Of a DNA stretch of 46,378 bases, positions 22,355 to 31,032 are shown one piece after another. The notes under the pieces are model-generated. The model saw only the letters and a program-made list of their open reading frames with translations, did no database searches and was not told the origin of the DNA. This DNA is from Paraburkholderia madseniana (GTDB lineage: Bacteria; Pseudomonadota; Gammaproteobacteria; Burkholderiales; Burkholderiaceae): assembly GCF_009690905.1 (NCBI RefSeq), contig NZ_VOSW01000073.1:1-46378 (forward strand). Direction: 5' to 3'. The translations under genes were made by a program, and so were the position numbers. Every line of letters begins with the position of its first letter. Position 1 is the stretch's first letter.

Positions 22355-25195
22355 ATGCGGGCATGGTGGTGCGGGTTTGCGTTGGGCGTGATCTGGCTGC
22401 AGCGGCAGGCGGTGTTGCCGGATGGGGGTGGATGGTGCGCGCTGGTGCTGTTGGCGAGCGTTGCGATACTTATAGCGGCGTGGGGATTGCGCCGCGGCTC
22501 TGCTGGCAAAGGGGGCGGCGGTTCTTCGGAGGGAGTGTGCGGCTATTGTCCCGACAGGGTGTGCAGCAACTCGCCGGGCGGGGTGTGCTGCGACTCCTCG
22601 AGCGAAGTGTGCAGCGGTCCTTCGGGCGGATTGCGCTGCGGTGCTTCTGTGATTGCGGACACGCGTGCGGCGGTTGCAAATTCGCGCGTGAGACGCGTCT
22701 TGTTCAGCGCACGCTTTCGTTCGGGCGTCGGCTGGGGCGCGGTGTGGATTGCGGCTTTATGTGTGGGCTTCGGCTATGCCGCCTGGCGCGCTGAGACCCG
22801 GCTCGCGGTGAGCTTGCCGAGCGCCTGGGAAGGGCGCGATATCGATGTCGTCGGCAGTATCAAGGGTCTGCCGTCACGCGATGAGAAGGGCGCGCGTTTC
22901 CTCTTCGAAGTCGAGTCGGTTGATGTGCCGATCGCCGCTTTTCCTCGCGTGATTCAACTTTCGTGGATTGCCGAAGATGCGCCTGCGCCGTCGCTCGAAC
23001 CGGGCGCTCGCTGGCGTCTGACCGTGCGGCTCAAACGCCCGCATGGCAATGCGAACTTCGGCGTGCGCGATGCCGAAGCCAGCTTGCTGGCGCGCAATGT
23101 ACGCGCCACCGGCTATGTGAGCGCACCGGCTCACGCCGTGCGTTTGCCGGGCAACGCGCGTGGCGTAGGCGTGACGGTCGATCGCTGGCGCGCCGCGCTG
23201 CGGGCGCGCATCGGCACAGTACTCGCCGACGCGCCACATCGTGGGATCGTGGTGGCGCTCGCCATCGGCGCACAGGACGAAGTCAGCGTGGCCGACTGGC
23301 TGCTGATGCGCAGCACGGGCACAAGTCATCTCGTGGCGATTTCTGGCTTGCATATTGGTTTTGTCGCGGGCCTTGCGGCGTGGCTCGCCGGTGCGGTGTG
23401 GCGGCGCTCGGGGTTCATCGGCCGCAACTGGCCGTTGCTGGTGCCCGCGCAGGTCGTCGCGGTGACGGGCGGCGCGTTGTTCGCCGGGCTGCATGCGGCG
23501 TTGGCCGGTTTCAATGTGCCGGCCCAGCGAGCATTGTGGATGGCTGGCGTGGTGGCGCTCGCGTTTATCAGCGGGCGCAACGTCGCGCGATCGGTGGTGT
23601 TGGCGTGGGCGTTGGGGTTGGTGCTGCTGATCGATCCGTGGGCGGTGGTGTCGGCGGGATTCTGGCTGTCGTTCTGCGCGGTGGCGGCAATTTTGTTCGC
23701 GATGTCGGGACGGCCCCGTGTGCAGGATCATGAGCAGCGCCGTGACGAAGAGGGGGAAGGGGCCGTGACGCCGACAAGGCTCTCGCGCCTTTGGTCCGGT
23801 CTGTGTCGTCGCGTTCGCGCTTTCGGTGAGCGCCTGCGCAGCGCGGCGCATGTGCAGTTCGCGGTGACGGTCGCGCTTGCACCGCTCACCGTCTACTGGT
23901 TCGCGCAGATTCCGCTGATCGGCCCGCTCGCGAATGCCTTCGCGATTCCGTGGGTGAGTCTGCTGGTGACGCCGGCGGTATTGGCGGGCGTCGCGTTGCC
24001 CGAGCCATTCGATGCCTACGCCTTTCGCGCCGCGCACACCTTGCTCGATCTGCTCGCCGCAGGCCTGCAGATGCTGTCCGGCCCGGCATGGACGCTCTGG
24101 CGATTGCCGCAGCCGGACGCATGGGCGCTCGCCGCGGCGGCGGTTGGCGTTCTCTGGTGTCTGGCGCCGCGGGGCTGGCCGCTGCGCTGGGCCGCACCGC
24201 TCACCTGGCTACCGCTGCTGCTGCCTGCACCGCCCGGCCCGCCGCATGGCAGCTTCCGTCTGACGGCGCTCGACGTCGGTCAAGGCACCTCGGTGCTGGT
24301 CGAAACGGCGCACCATGCGCTGCTGTTCGACGCCGGGCCGGGGCCGGAATCGACGCATGCGGGAGAACGGGTTGTCGTGCCGTTTTTGCAGGTGCATGGC
24401 GTCGCGGTGCTCGATACGCTGCTCATCAGCCACGCCGACTCCGACCATTCGGGCGGCGCGCCGGCTGTACTGGACGCGATCGAGGTGCGCCAAATGGTGG
24501 CGGCGTTGGCGCCGGCGAATCCGTTGTGGTCGAACGCAAGGCAACGCGGCACTGATACGTTGCCCTGTGCGGCGGGGCAGCGCTGGCAGTGGGACGGTGT
24601 CGAGTTCGCAATGCTCTGGCCGGATGCCGGGCCGCTGCAGGGTAAGCCGAATGCGCATTGCTGCGTGTTGCGGGTGAGCACGATGCCTGCTGCGGAGAGC
24701 GCGTCGGCCGGAAATGTTAAACCGACGCCATTGCGCATGACGGCCTTGCTGACGGCCGACATCGAAGCGCCGGTCGAACGCATCCTGCTCGCGCGCGATC
24801 GCGACGCGTTGCGCGCCCAGGTGCTGGTCGTGCCGCATCATGGGAGTAAGACGTCGTCGACCGAGCCGTTCCTCGACTCTATCGACCCGCTCGTCGCGCT
24901 ATTTCAGGTAGGCTATCGCAACCGATTTCATCATCCGAACGCGGGTGTGTTCGAGCGTTACAAGGCACGGCACATCGAGCTTGGACGCAGCGATGCGGAC
25001 GGCGCGGTGCGCGTTGATGTCAGCCCGGATTTCGACTCGGGTCTCAACCCGGGCATCGGACCCGAGGAAACCGCGGGAGCCAGTGCGGGTGTCAGCCCGG
25101 GAAGCAACCCAAGAGGCGGCCGAGGCCTGAACGGCGCCGCACTGACGCTCGAACGCTATCGCGACACGCAGCGCCGCTACTGGATGGATCGCTGA
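22355..25195 (+). CDS. comEC: ComEC/Rec2, DNA-uptake channel protein
   Basis: The 946-residue inner-membrane protein is thought to pass single-stranded DNA into the cytoplasm. It has two N-terminal helices, a DUF4131/OB-like region (about 150-250), the Competence domain with many helices (about 310-620; SGLHIGFVAGLAAW) and a C-terminal metallo-beta-lactamase domain (from about 640; LLISHADSDHSGG and VPHHGSKTSST). The start at 22355 has GGAGGG upstream; an ATG-like start at 22307 would add 16 Arg/Gly residues. Two oddities: a four-unit Cys-containing octapeptide repeat at residues 61-92, and a Gly/Ser/Pro-rich insert near the C-terminus (about 890-925). Confidence 0.93.
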   Translation: MRAWWCGFALGVIWLQRQAVLPDGGGWCALVLLASVAILIAAWGLRRGSAGKGGGGSSEGVCGYCPDRVCSNSPGGVCCDSSSEVCSGPSGGLRCGASVIADTRAAVANSRVRRVLFSARFRSGVGWGAVWIAALCVGFGYAAWRAETRLAVSLPSAWEGRDIDVVGSIKGLPSRDEKGARFLFEVESVDVPIAAFPRVIQLSWIAEDAPAPSLEPGARWRLTVRLKRPHGNANFGVRDAEASLLARNVRATGYVSAPAHAVRLPGNARGVGVTVDRWRAALRARIGTVLADAPHRGIVVALAIGAQDEVSVADWLLMRSTGTSHLVAISGLHIGFVAGLAAWLAGAVWRRSGFIGRNWPLLVPAQVVAVTGGALFAGLHAALAGFNVPAQRALWMAGVVALAFISGRNVARSVVLAWALGLVLLIDPWAVVSAGFWLSFCAVAAILFAMSGRPRVQDHEQRRDEEGEGAVTPTRLSRLWSGLCRRVRAFGERLRSAAHVQFAVTVALAPLTVYWFAQIPLIGPLANAFAIPWVSLLVTPAVLAGVALPEPFDAYAFRAAHTLLDLLAAGLQMLSGPAWTLWRLPQPDAWALAAAAVGVLWCLAPRGWPLRWAAPLTWLPLLLPAPPGPPHGSFRLTALDVGQGTSVLVETAHHALLFDAGPGPESTHAGERVVVPFLQVHGVAVLDTLLISHADSDHSGGAPAVLDAIEVRQMVAALAPANPLWSNARQRGTDTLPCAAGQRWQWDGVEFAMLWPDAGPLQGKPNAHCCVLRVSTMPAAESASAGNVKPTPLRMTALLTADIEAPVERILLARDRDALRAQVLVVPHHGSKTSSTEPFLDSIDPLVALFQVGYRNRFHHPNAGVFERYKARHIELGRSDADGAVRVDVSPDFDSGLNPGIGPEETAGASAGVSPGSNPRGGRGLNGAALTLERYRDTQRRYWMDR
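22535..22630 (+). repeat. comEC: 24-bp in-frame repeat encoding VC-x6 octapeptides in comEC
   Basis: Four consecutive 24-bp units each begin GTGTGC and encode VCGYCPDR, VCSNSPGG, VCCDSSSE and VCSGPSGG, followed by a fading fifth unit (LRCGAS). The units share the GTGTGC start and the frame but diverge elsewhere, so the array is old or under weak constraint. It lies between the second and third predicted membrane segments. Confidence 0.8.
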
Positions 25196-25302
25196 TGGAT
25201 TGCCTGCCGTACAGATAGAACAAACGCGCCGCGGGGTCTGGAGCCTGCACGAAAAGCCAGCAGCCAATCCGGCGCGCCAAAACAGAACGGAGATCGCCGC
25301 AG

Positions 25303-26106
25303 TTGAAAAACATCATCCACTTCTCGCACGCGAACGGTTTTCCGGCGTCGACCTACCGGACGATCTTCGCCGAACTCGCCGACGACTATGAACTGCGCTC
25401 GATCGAGCGCATCGGTCACGACGCGCGATATCCCGTCACGCAGGATTGGCCGCATCTGGTCGAGCAACTGCTCGACGACGTCGGCCGGTCGTACGAGCAG
25501 CCGGTGTGGCTGGTCGGCCATTCGCTTGGCGGCTATCTGTCGCTGATGGCCGCGCTGAAAAAGCCACAGTGGGTGAGGGGTGTGGTGATGCTCGATTCGC
25601 CGGTAATCGCGGGCTGGCGCAGCAGCATGCTGCGCGTGTCGCAATGGACCGGACTCGACGAGCGCCTGTCGCCCGCGGCGGCCACCCGTACGCGTCGCAC
25701 GCAGTGGGCGAGCCGCGACGATGCATGGCGGCATTTCCACTCAAAGCCGGCGTTTGCGCGCTGGGACGAGCGCATGCTGTCCGACTACATCGACTTCGGC
25801 ATCCCGCAGAGCTCGCTCGACGGCGGCCGTTCGCTCGCTTTCGACCGGCGCACCGAGTATCAGATCTACAAGACCTTGCCGCATACGCTCGGCCCCCGCC
25901 TCGCGCGCGGCGCCCCGGTGCCGGTGGGATTCATCGCCGGCACGCGTTCAAAGGAGGTGCGCCAGGCGGGTCTGGACGCCACTCGCCGTGCGACCGGCGG
26001 TCATGTGGAATGGATTGAAGGCAGCCATCTGTATCCGATGGAAAAACCGCTCGAAACCGCGCGCGCGGTGCAGCGGATGCTGCGCGAACTGGAGCGGCGC
26101 GCCTGA
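25303..26106 (+). CDS. Alpha/beta hydrolase
   Basis: The 267-residue alpha/beta-hydrolase-fold protein has the oxyanion-hole region FSHANGFPAS at the N-terminus, the nucleophile elbow VGHSLGGYLSL (Ser at about residue 75) and a likely catalytic His in EGSHLYPMEKP. The predicted start is a TTG at 25303 (MKNIIHFSHANG); no ATG lies suitably upstream. No signal peptide. The substrate cannot be inferred. It follows comEC by 107 bp and precedes the pyrG promoter. Confidence 0.85.
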   Translation: MKNIIHFSHANGFPASTYRTIFAELADDYELRSIERIGHDARYPVTQDWPHLVEQLLDDVGRSYEQPVWLVGHSLGGYLSLMAALKKPQWVRGVVMLDSPVIAGWRSSMLRVSQWTGLDERLSPAAATRTRRTQWASRDDAWRHFHSKPAFARWDERMLSDYIDFGIPQSSLDGGRSLAFDRRTEYQIYKTLPHTLGPRLARGAPVPVGFIAGTRSKEVRQAGLDATRRATGGHVEWIEGSHLYPMEKPLETARAVQRMLRELERRA

Positions 26107-26227
26107 CTGCACGCCTTGCCGGGGCAAATAAACGGTGCATGATCGGCGCGCGGCAATCGCTGCCGCCGTAGCATCGGCACGTATAGATGTCGCTCGGATT
26201 TTGCTGGGTTGAGACCCTGCTTTACGG

Positions 26228-26233
26228 TATAAT
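26228..26233 (+). promoter_or_regulatory. -10 box (TATAAT) of pyrG
   Basis: A consensus TATAAT lies 26 bp before the pyrG start codon, implying a very short leader. A good -35 is not seen at 17 bp; TTGAGA (26209-26214) is only 13 bp away. A short leader is of interest because pyrG in some bacteria is regulated by attenuation near its transcription start. Confidence 0.5.
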
Positions 26234-26258
26234 CCGTTTTTCCCGCGAGCATCCAGCG

Positions 26259-27932
26259 ATGACCAAATATGTTTTCGTCACCGGCGGCGTAGTATCTTCC
26301 CTCGGCAAGGGTATTGCCGCCGCTTCCCTCGCCGCGATCCTCGAATCGCGCGGTCTTAAAGTCACCCTCCTCAAGCTCGATCCCTACATCAACGTCGACC
26401 CCGGCACGATGAGCCCGTTTCAACACGGCGAAGTGTTCGTGACGGAAGATGGAGCGGAGACTGACCTCGACCTTGGCCACTATGAGCGCTTCATCAGCAC
26501 GAAGATGCGCAAGGCCAACAACTTCACCACAGGCCAGATTTACGAATCGGTGATCCGCAAGGAACGCCGCGGGGACTATCTTGGCAAGACGGTGCAGGTC
26601 ATTCCGCATATCACGAACGAAATCCAGGCGTTCATCGAACGCGGCGCGGCTTCCGCGACGTGCGGTGAGCCGGACGTCGCCATCGTCGAAGTGGGCGGCA
26701 CTGTGGGCGACATCGAATCGCTGCCGTTCCTCGAGGCCGCACGTCAGATGAGCCTGCGCATGGGCCGCAACAGCGCGTGCTTCGTGCACCTCACACTGGT
26801 GCCCTGGGTCGCCACTGCAGGCGAGCTGAAAACCAAGCCTACGCAGCATAGCGTGCAGAAGCTGCGTGAAATCGGCATCTCGCCGCACGTGCTGCTGTGC
26901 CGTGCCGACCGCCGCATTCCGGACGACGAGCGCGCGAAGATCTCGATGTTCTCAAACGTGCCGGAAGACGCGGTGATTTCCGTGTGGGACGCCGACAGCA
27001 TCTACAAGATTCCGCAGATGCTGCACGACCAGGGTCTGGACGCGATCATCTGCGAAGAGCTCAAGCTCACGCCGAAGCCGGCCGATCTGACGATGTGGTC
27101 CGACCTCGTCGAAAAGCTCGAGAACCCGAAGCACGAAGTCACGATCGGCATGGTCGGCAAGTATGTCGATCTGACCGAATCGTACAAATCGCTGATCGAA
27201 GCGTTGCGCCATGCGTCGATGCATACGTCGACCAAGGTCAACATCGAGTACATCGATTCGGAAGAGATCGAGACGCAAGGCGTCGAGAGCCTCAAGCATC
27301 TGGATGCGGTGCTCGTGCCGGGTGGCTTCGGCCGTCGCGGCACCGAAGGCAAGATGGCCGCGATCCGCTATGCACGCGAAGCGAAGGTGCCGTATCTCGG
27401 CATCTGCCTCGGCATGCAACTGGCCGTGATCGAATTCGCCCGCGACGTGGTCGGCCTGAAAGATGCGAACAGCACCGAGTTCGATCAGGACACCGAGAAC
27501 CGCGTGGTCGCACTGATCACCGAGTGGTACGACCGTGAAGGCAAGGTCGAGAAGCGCACCGAAGAATCGGATCTGGGCGGCACGATGCGCCTCGGTTCGC
27601 AACGTTGTCCGATCAAACCCGGCACGATGGCCGAAGAGATCTATGGCAAGGATGTGAACGAACGCCATCGTCACCGTTATGAAGTCAATAACCGCTTCGT
27701 GCCCCAGCTCGAAGCCGGTGGCCTTATCATCAGCGCCCGTACCCCGAGTGAAGATCTGCCGGAAATGATGGAATTGCCGCGCAGCATGCACCCGTGGTTC
27801 GTCGGCGTGCAGTTCCACCCGGAATTCACGTCCACGCCGCGTGACGGCCATCCGCTGTTCAAGTCGTTCGTCGAAGCGGCGCTCGCGCATCAGCAGCCGC
27901 GCGTGGCGGCGGAAGTTGGGGAGAAAGCATGA
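26259..27932 (+). CDS. pyrG: CTP synthase
   Basis: The 557-residue enzyme converts UTP to CTP with glutamine. The N-terminal synthase domain begins MTKYVFVTGGVVSSLGKGIAA with its P-loop, and FTTGQIYESVI follows in the nucleotide-binding region. The C-terminal class I glutamine amidotransferase domain shows GICLGMQLAVIEF (nucleophile Cys) and VQFHPEFTS (His-Glu). Start 26259 gives the conserved N-terminus. The stop overlaps the kdsA start in an ATGA, so pyrG and kdsA are co-translated. Confidence 0.97.
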   Translation: MTKYVFVTGGVVSSLGKGIAAASLAAILESRGLKVTLLKLDPYINVDPGTMSPFQHGEVFVTEDGAETDLDLGHYERFISTKMRKANNFTTGQIYESVIRKERRGDYLGKTVQVIPHITNEIQAFIERGAASATCGEPDVAIVEVGGTVGDIESLPFLEAARQMSLRMGRNSACFVHLTLVPWVATAGELKTKPTQHSVQKLREIGISPHVLLCRADRRIPDDERAKISMFSNVPEDAVISVWDADSIYKIPQMLHDQGLDAIICEELKLTPKPADLTMWSDLVEKLENPKHEVTIGMVGKYVDLTESYKSLIEALRHASMHTSTKVNIEYIDSEEIETQGVESLKHLDAVLVPGGFGRRGTEGKMAAIRYAREAKVPYLGICLGMQLAVIEFARDVVGLKDANSTEFDQDTENRVVALITEWYDREGKVEKRTEESDLGGTMRLGSQRCPIKPGTMAEEIYGKDVNERHRHRYEVNNRFVPQLEAGGLIISARTPSEDLPEMMELPRSMHPWFVGVQFHPEFTSTPRDGHPLFKSFVEAALAHQQPRVAAEVGEKA

Positions 27933-28783
27933 AACTGGGCGATTTCGAAATCGGGCTCGACAAGCCGTTTTTCCTGATCGCGGGCACCTGTGTCGTCGAA
28001 TCCGAACAGATGACGATCGACACGGCGGGCCGGCTGAAGGAAATCTGCGCAAAGCTGAACATTCCGTTCATCTACAAATCGTCGTACGACAAGGCCAACC
28101 GCAGCAGCGGCAAGTCGTTCCGCGGTCTGGGCATGGACGAAGGTTTGCGCATTCTGTCGGAAGTGAAGCGTCAGCTCGGTTTGCCGGTGCTGACCGACGT
28201 GCACGCCGAGCACGAGATCGAGCAGGTTGCGTCGGTGGTCGACGTCCTGCAAACGCCTGCTTTCCTGTGCCGTCAAACGGACTTCATCCACGCTTGCGCG
28301 CGTTCGGGCAAACCGGTCAACATCAAGAAAGGCCAATTTCTCGCACCGCACGACATGAAGAACGTGATCGACAAGGCGCGTGATGCGGCGCGTGAAGCCG
28401 GTCTCTCGGAAGACCGCTTCATGGCTTGCGAACGCGGCGTGTCGTTCGGCTATAACAACCTCGTGTCGGACATGCGATCGCTTGCGATCATGCGCGAAAC
28501 CAACGCGCCGGTCGTGTTCGACGCCACCCACTCGGTGCAGGTGCCGGGCGGGCAGGGCACGAGCTCGGGCGGTCAGCGCGAATTCGTGCCGGTGCTGGCG
28601 CGTGCCGCCGTGGCGACGGGCGTGGCGGGTCTCTTCATGGAAACCCATCCGAAGCCTTCGGAAGCCAAGTCGGACGGCCCGAACGCGGTGCCGTTGCATC
28701 GCATGGCCGATCTGCTCGAAACGCTGGTTACGCTCGATCAGGCCGTCAAGCGCGCGCCGTTCCTCGAAAGCGATTTCAACTGA
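27929..28783 (+). CDS. kdsA: 3-deoxy-D-manno-octulosonate 8-phosphate synthase
   Basis: The 284-residue aldolase condenses phosphoenolpyruvate with arabinose 5-phosphate in Kdo synthesis for lipopolysaccharide. Recognisable stretches are FFLIAGTCVVES, YKSSYDKANRSS, TDVHAEHE, KKGQFLAPHDM and VFDATHSVQVPGG. ATG at 27929 overlaps the pyrG stop. The pair pyrG-kdsA followed by eno is widely conserved in proteobacteria. The gap to eno is 229 bp and holds a striking palindrome. Confidence 0.97.
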   Translation: MKLGDFEIGLDKPFFLIAGTCVVESEQMTIDTAGRLKEICAKLNIPFIYKSSYDKANRSSGKSFRGLGMDEGLRILSEVKRQLGLPVLTDVHAEHEIEQVASVVDVLQTPAFLCRQTDFIHACARSGKPVNIKKGQFLAPHDMKNVIDKARDAAREAGLSEDRFMACERGVSFGYNNLVSDMRSLAIMRETNAPVVFDATHSVQVPGGQGTSSGGQREFVPVLARAAVATGVAGLFMETHPKPSEAKSDGPNAVPLHRMADLLETLVTLDQAVKRAPFLESDFN

Positions 28784-28922
28784 TTCAGGCGTTCGCGGGG
28801 TGTCACGATTGGTGCGCATAATTGGCCCGGTCGGCTCAGTCGGCACGCGGCGAATGCACGCAATGGTCGTCGAAAGCATCGGGGTGCGTAGTGTGCTGGG
28901 GAGACCAGTGCTCTGCATGGGA

Positions 28923-28952
28923 CCAGAGTAAGTGCTAAAGCACTAACTCTGG
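28923..28952. promoter_or_regulatory. 30-bp near-perfect palindrome upstream of eno
   Basis: CCAGAGTAAGTGCT (28923-28936) and AGCACTAACTCTGG (28939-28952) form 14-bp arms with one mismatch and a 2-base centre. It lies 60 bp before the eno start. The absence of a T-run argues against a terminator. The size and symmetry fit a dimeric-repressor operator, although a stable leader hairpin is also possible. Confidence 0.6.
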
Positions 28953-29012
28953 ATCGACAGCGCCCGGTGCAGTTTCACAGTAAAGAATTCAACGTCATTT
29001 CTTGAGGAAACC

Positions 29013-30296
29013 ATGAGTGCTATCGTAGATATCATCGGTCGAGAGATTCTCGATTCGCGAGGCAACCCCACCGTCGAATGCGACGTGCTGCTCGAGTCGG
29101 GCACGATGGGCCGCGCTGCGGTGCCGTCGGGTGCATCGACGGGCTCGCGCGAAGCGATCGAGTTGCGCGACGGCGAAGCCGGCCGTTACGGCGGCAAGGG
29201 CGTGCTGAAGGCTGTCGAGCACATCAACACCGAAATCTCCGAAGCGATCATGGGCCTCGACGCTTCCGAGCAGGCCTTCCTCGACAAGACCCTGCTGGAA
29301 CTCGACGGCACGGACAACAAGTCGCGCCTCGGCGCGAACGCGATGCTGGCTGTGTCGATGGCTGTCGCGAAGGCCGCTGCTGAAGAAGCCGGCCTGCCGC
29401 TGTACCGCTACTTCGGTGGCTCAGGCGCGATGCAACTGCCGGTGCCGATGATGAACATCGTCAACGGCGGCGCGCACGCGAACAACAGCCTGGACATCCA
29501 GGAATTCATGATCGTACCGGTCAGCCAGCCGACGTTCCGCGAAGCACTGCGCTGCGGCGCTGAAGTATTCCACGCGCTGAAGAAGATCCTGAGCGACCGC
29601 GGCATGAGCACGGCCGTGGGCGACGAAGGCGGTTTCGCGCCGAATTTCGGCAGCAACGACGAATGCCTGTCGACCATCCTGCAAGCCATCGAAAAGGCTG
29701 GCTACCGCGCCGGTGACGACGTGCTGCTCGCGCTCGACTGCGCAGCGAGCGAGTTCTACCACGACGGCAAGTACCAGTTGGCTGGCGAAGGCCTGCAACT
29801 GTCGTCGACGGAATTTGCTGACTACCTCGCTAACCTGGCCGACAAGTTCCCGATCGTTTCGATCGAAGACGGCATGCACGAAAGCGATTGGGCCGGCTGG
29901 AAGATCCTGACCGACAAGCTCGGCAAGAAGGTGCAACTGGTGGGCGACGACCTGTTCGTCACCAACACGCGCATCCTGAAGGAAGGCATCGAGAAGGGCA
30001 TCGCCAACTCTATCCTGATCAAGATCAACCAGATCGGTACGCTGACGGAAACCTTCGCGGCTATCGAAATGGCGAAGCGCGCCGGCTACACGGCCGTGAT
30101 CTCGCACCGCTCGGGTGAAACCGAAGATTCGACGATTGCGGACATCGCAGTCGGCCTGAATGCCGGTCAGATCAAGACGGGTTCGCTGTCGCGTTCGGAC
30201 CGCATCTCGAAGTACAACCAGTTGCTGCGCATCGAAGAAGACCTCGGTGATATCGCCAGCTACCCGGGCAAGTCGGCGTTCTACAATCTGCGCTAA
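29013..30296 (+). CDS. eno: Enolase
   Basis: The 427-residue glycolytic enzyme interconverts 2-phosphoglycerate and phosphoenolpyruvate. Motifs include the N-terminal loop GREILDSRGNPTVE, the mobile loop PSGASTGSREA, Mg ligands in ALDCAASEFY and SIEDGM, the signature LIKINQIGTLTET with the catalytic Lys, and SHRSGETEDSTIAD. TTGAGGAAACC supplies a ribosome binding site before the ATG. It is the third gene of the pyrG-kdsA-eno group. Because of the long gap upstream it probably has its own promoter as well. Confidence 0.98.
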   Translation: MSAIVDIIGREILDSRGNPTVECDVLLESGTMGRAAVPSGASTGSREAIELRDGEAGRYGGKGVLKAVEHINTEISEAIMGLDASEQAFLDKTLLELDGTDNKSRLGANAMLAVSMAVAKAAAEEAGLPLYRYFGGSGAMQLPVPMMNIVNGGAHANNSLDIQEFMIVPVSQPTFREALRCGAEVFHALKKILSDRGMSTAVGDEGGFAPNFGSNDECLSTILQAIEKAGYRAGDDVLLALDCAASEFYHDGKYQLAGEGLQLSSTEFADYLANLADKFPIVSIEDGMHESDWAGWKILTDKLGKKVQLVGDDLFVTNTRILKEGIEKGIANSILIKINQIGTLTETFAAIEMAKRAGYTAVISHRSGETEDSTIADIAVGLNAGQIKTGSLSRSDRISKYNQLLRIEEDLGDIASYPGKSAFYNLR

Positions 30297-30354
30297 ATGG
30301 ATTGTTCGCTAGCGCCGACCGATGAACCGGTTACCTTTCGTTTCTGATTGACCC

Positions 30355-30383
30355 CGCCGCCCTGCGTATAGCGCAGGGCGGCG
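30355..30383 (+). terminator. Strong stem-loop between eno and ftsB
   Basis: CGCCGCCCTGCG (30355-30366) pairs perfectly with CGCAGGGCGGCG (30372-30383) across a TATAG loop. The sequence after it is T-rich (TGTATTTATT) but not a pure T-run. It may act as a partial terminator that lowers ftsB expression relative to eno, or as an mRNA-stabilising hairpin. Confidence 0.55.
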
Positions 30384-30404
30384 TGTATTTATTGTGCTTA
30401 CTTC

Positions 30405-30836
30405 ATGCGGCTTGTCACTGCTGTCCTGATCGTTCTGCTGGCGCTCATCCAGTACCCGCTCTGGTGGGGGCACGGCGGCTGGTTGCGCGTGCACGAGTTG
30501 CAGCAGCAACTGGCGCAGCAACTGCAGAAGAACACCGACTCGAAGCTGCGCAACGAGCGTATCCAGGGCGAGGTCCAGGATTTGCAGAGCGGTACGGCCG
30601 CGGTGGAAGAGCGGGCGCGTTACGAAATGGGCATGGTGAAGGACAGCGAAGTGTTCGTGCAGTTCGTTGCGCCGAACGCGCCGTTGCCGGCTGCGAACAC
30701 ACCTTCGGTTACCACGTCTACGCGTGGTGTGGTGTCGGCGGCGCCGCTGCATATGGTGCCGAATCCGGAGTCGCGTGCGAAGCCGGATCGCAAGCATGGC
30801 GGCAAGGTGGCGACAGAGAAGAAGCCGGCACACTGA
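30405..30836 (+). CDS. ftsB: FtsB, cell-division (divisome) protein
   Basis: This 143-residue membrane protein has one N-terminal membrane helix (about residues 4-22, VTAVLIVLLALIQYPLWWG), followed by a periplasmic coiled coil (about 28-68, LQQQLAQQLQKN to VQDL) and the EERARYEMGMVKDSEVFVQ motif typical of FtsB. It forms the FtsQ-FtsL-FtsB complex. The last 50 residues form a low-complexity Pro/Thr/Lys tail that is longer than in E. coli. Position right after eno is the usual one. A strong terminator follows. Confidence 0.93.
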   Translation: MRLVTAVLIVLLALIQYPLWWGHGGWLRVHELQQQLAQQLQKNTDSKLRNERIQGEVQDLQSGTAAVEERARYEMGMVKDSEVFVQFVAPNAPLPAANTPSVTTSTRGVVSAAPLHMVPNPESRAKPDRKHGGKVATEKKPAH

Positions 30837-30930
30837 GTTTATTCGGGCTGGTTGGACTCGCAGGCCGACGCGAAACTGAACGCAGAAACGAACGGAAAAG
30901 CGAACGCAAAAGCGCGTAGCAAGACAAAAA

Positions 30931-30954
30931 AGCCGCCCGTGGGGCGGCTTTTTT
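30931..30954. terminator. Bidirectional terminator after ftsB
   Basis: AGCCGCCC (30931-30938) pairs with GGGCGGCT (30942-30949) around GTG, with A-rich sequence on the left and T-rich sequence on the right. It can end both the rightward ftsB transcript and the leftward lipoprotein transcript. Confidence 0.9.
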
Positions 30955-31032
30955 ATCGGCGCTGCAATAGGAACGGCATCCCTCTCAATCGCCGTATCGT
31001 TGAGCCTCTCCTTGGGGCGTGCCCGTTTCGGC

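Noticed and set aside
28784..28931. Short rightward frame ending near 28931, before eno
   Set aside because: It is the tail of a frame-shifted shadow of kdsA, with no ribosome binding site and no similarity I recognise.
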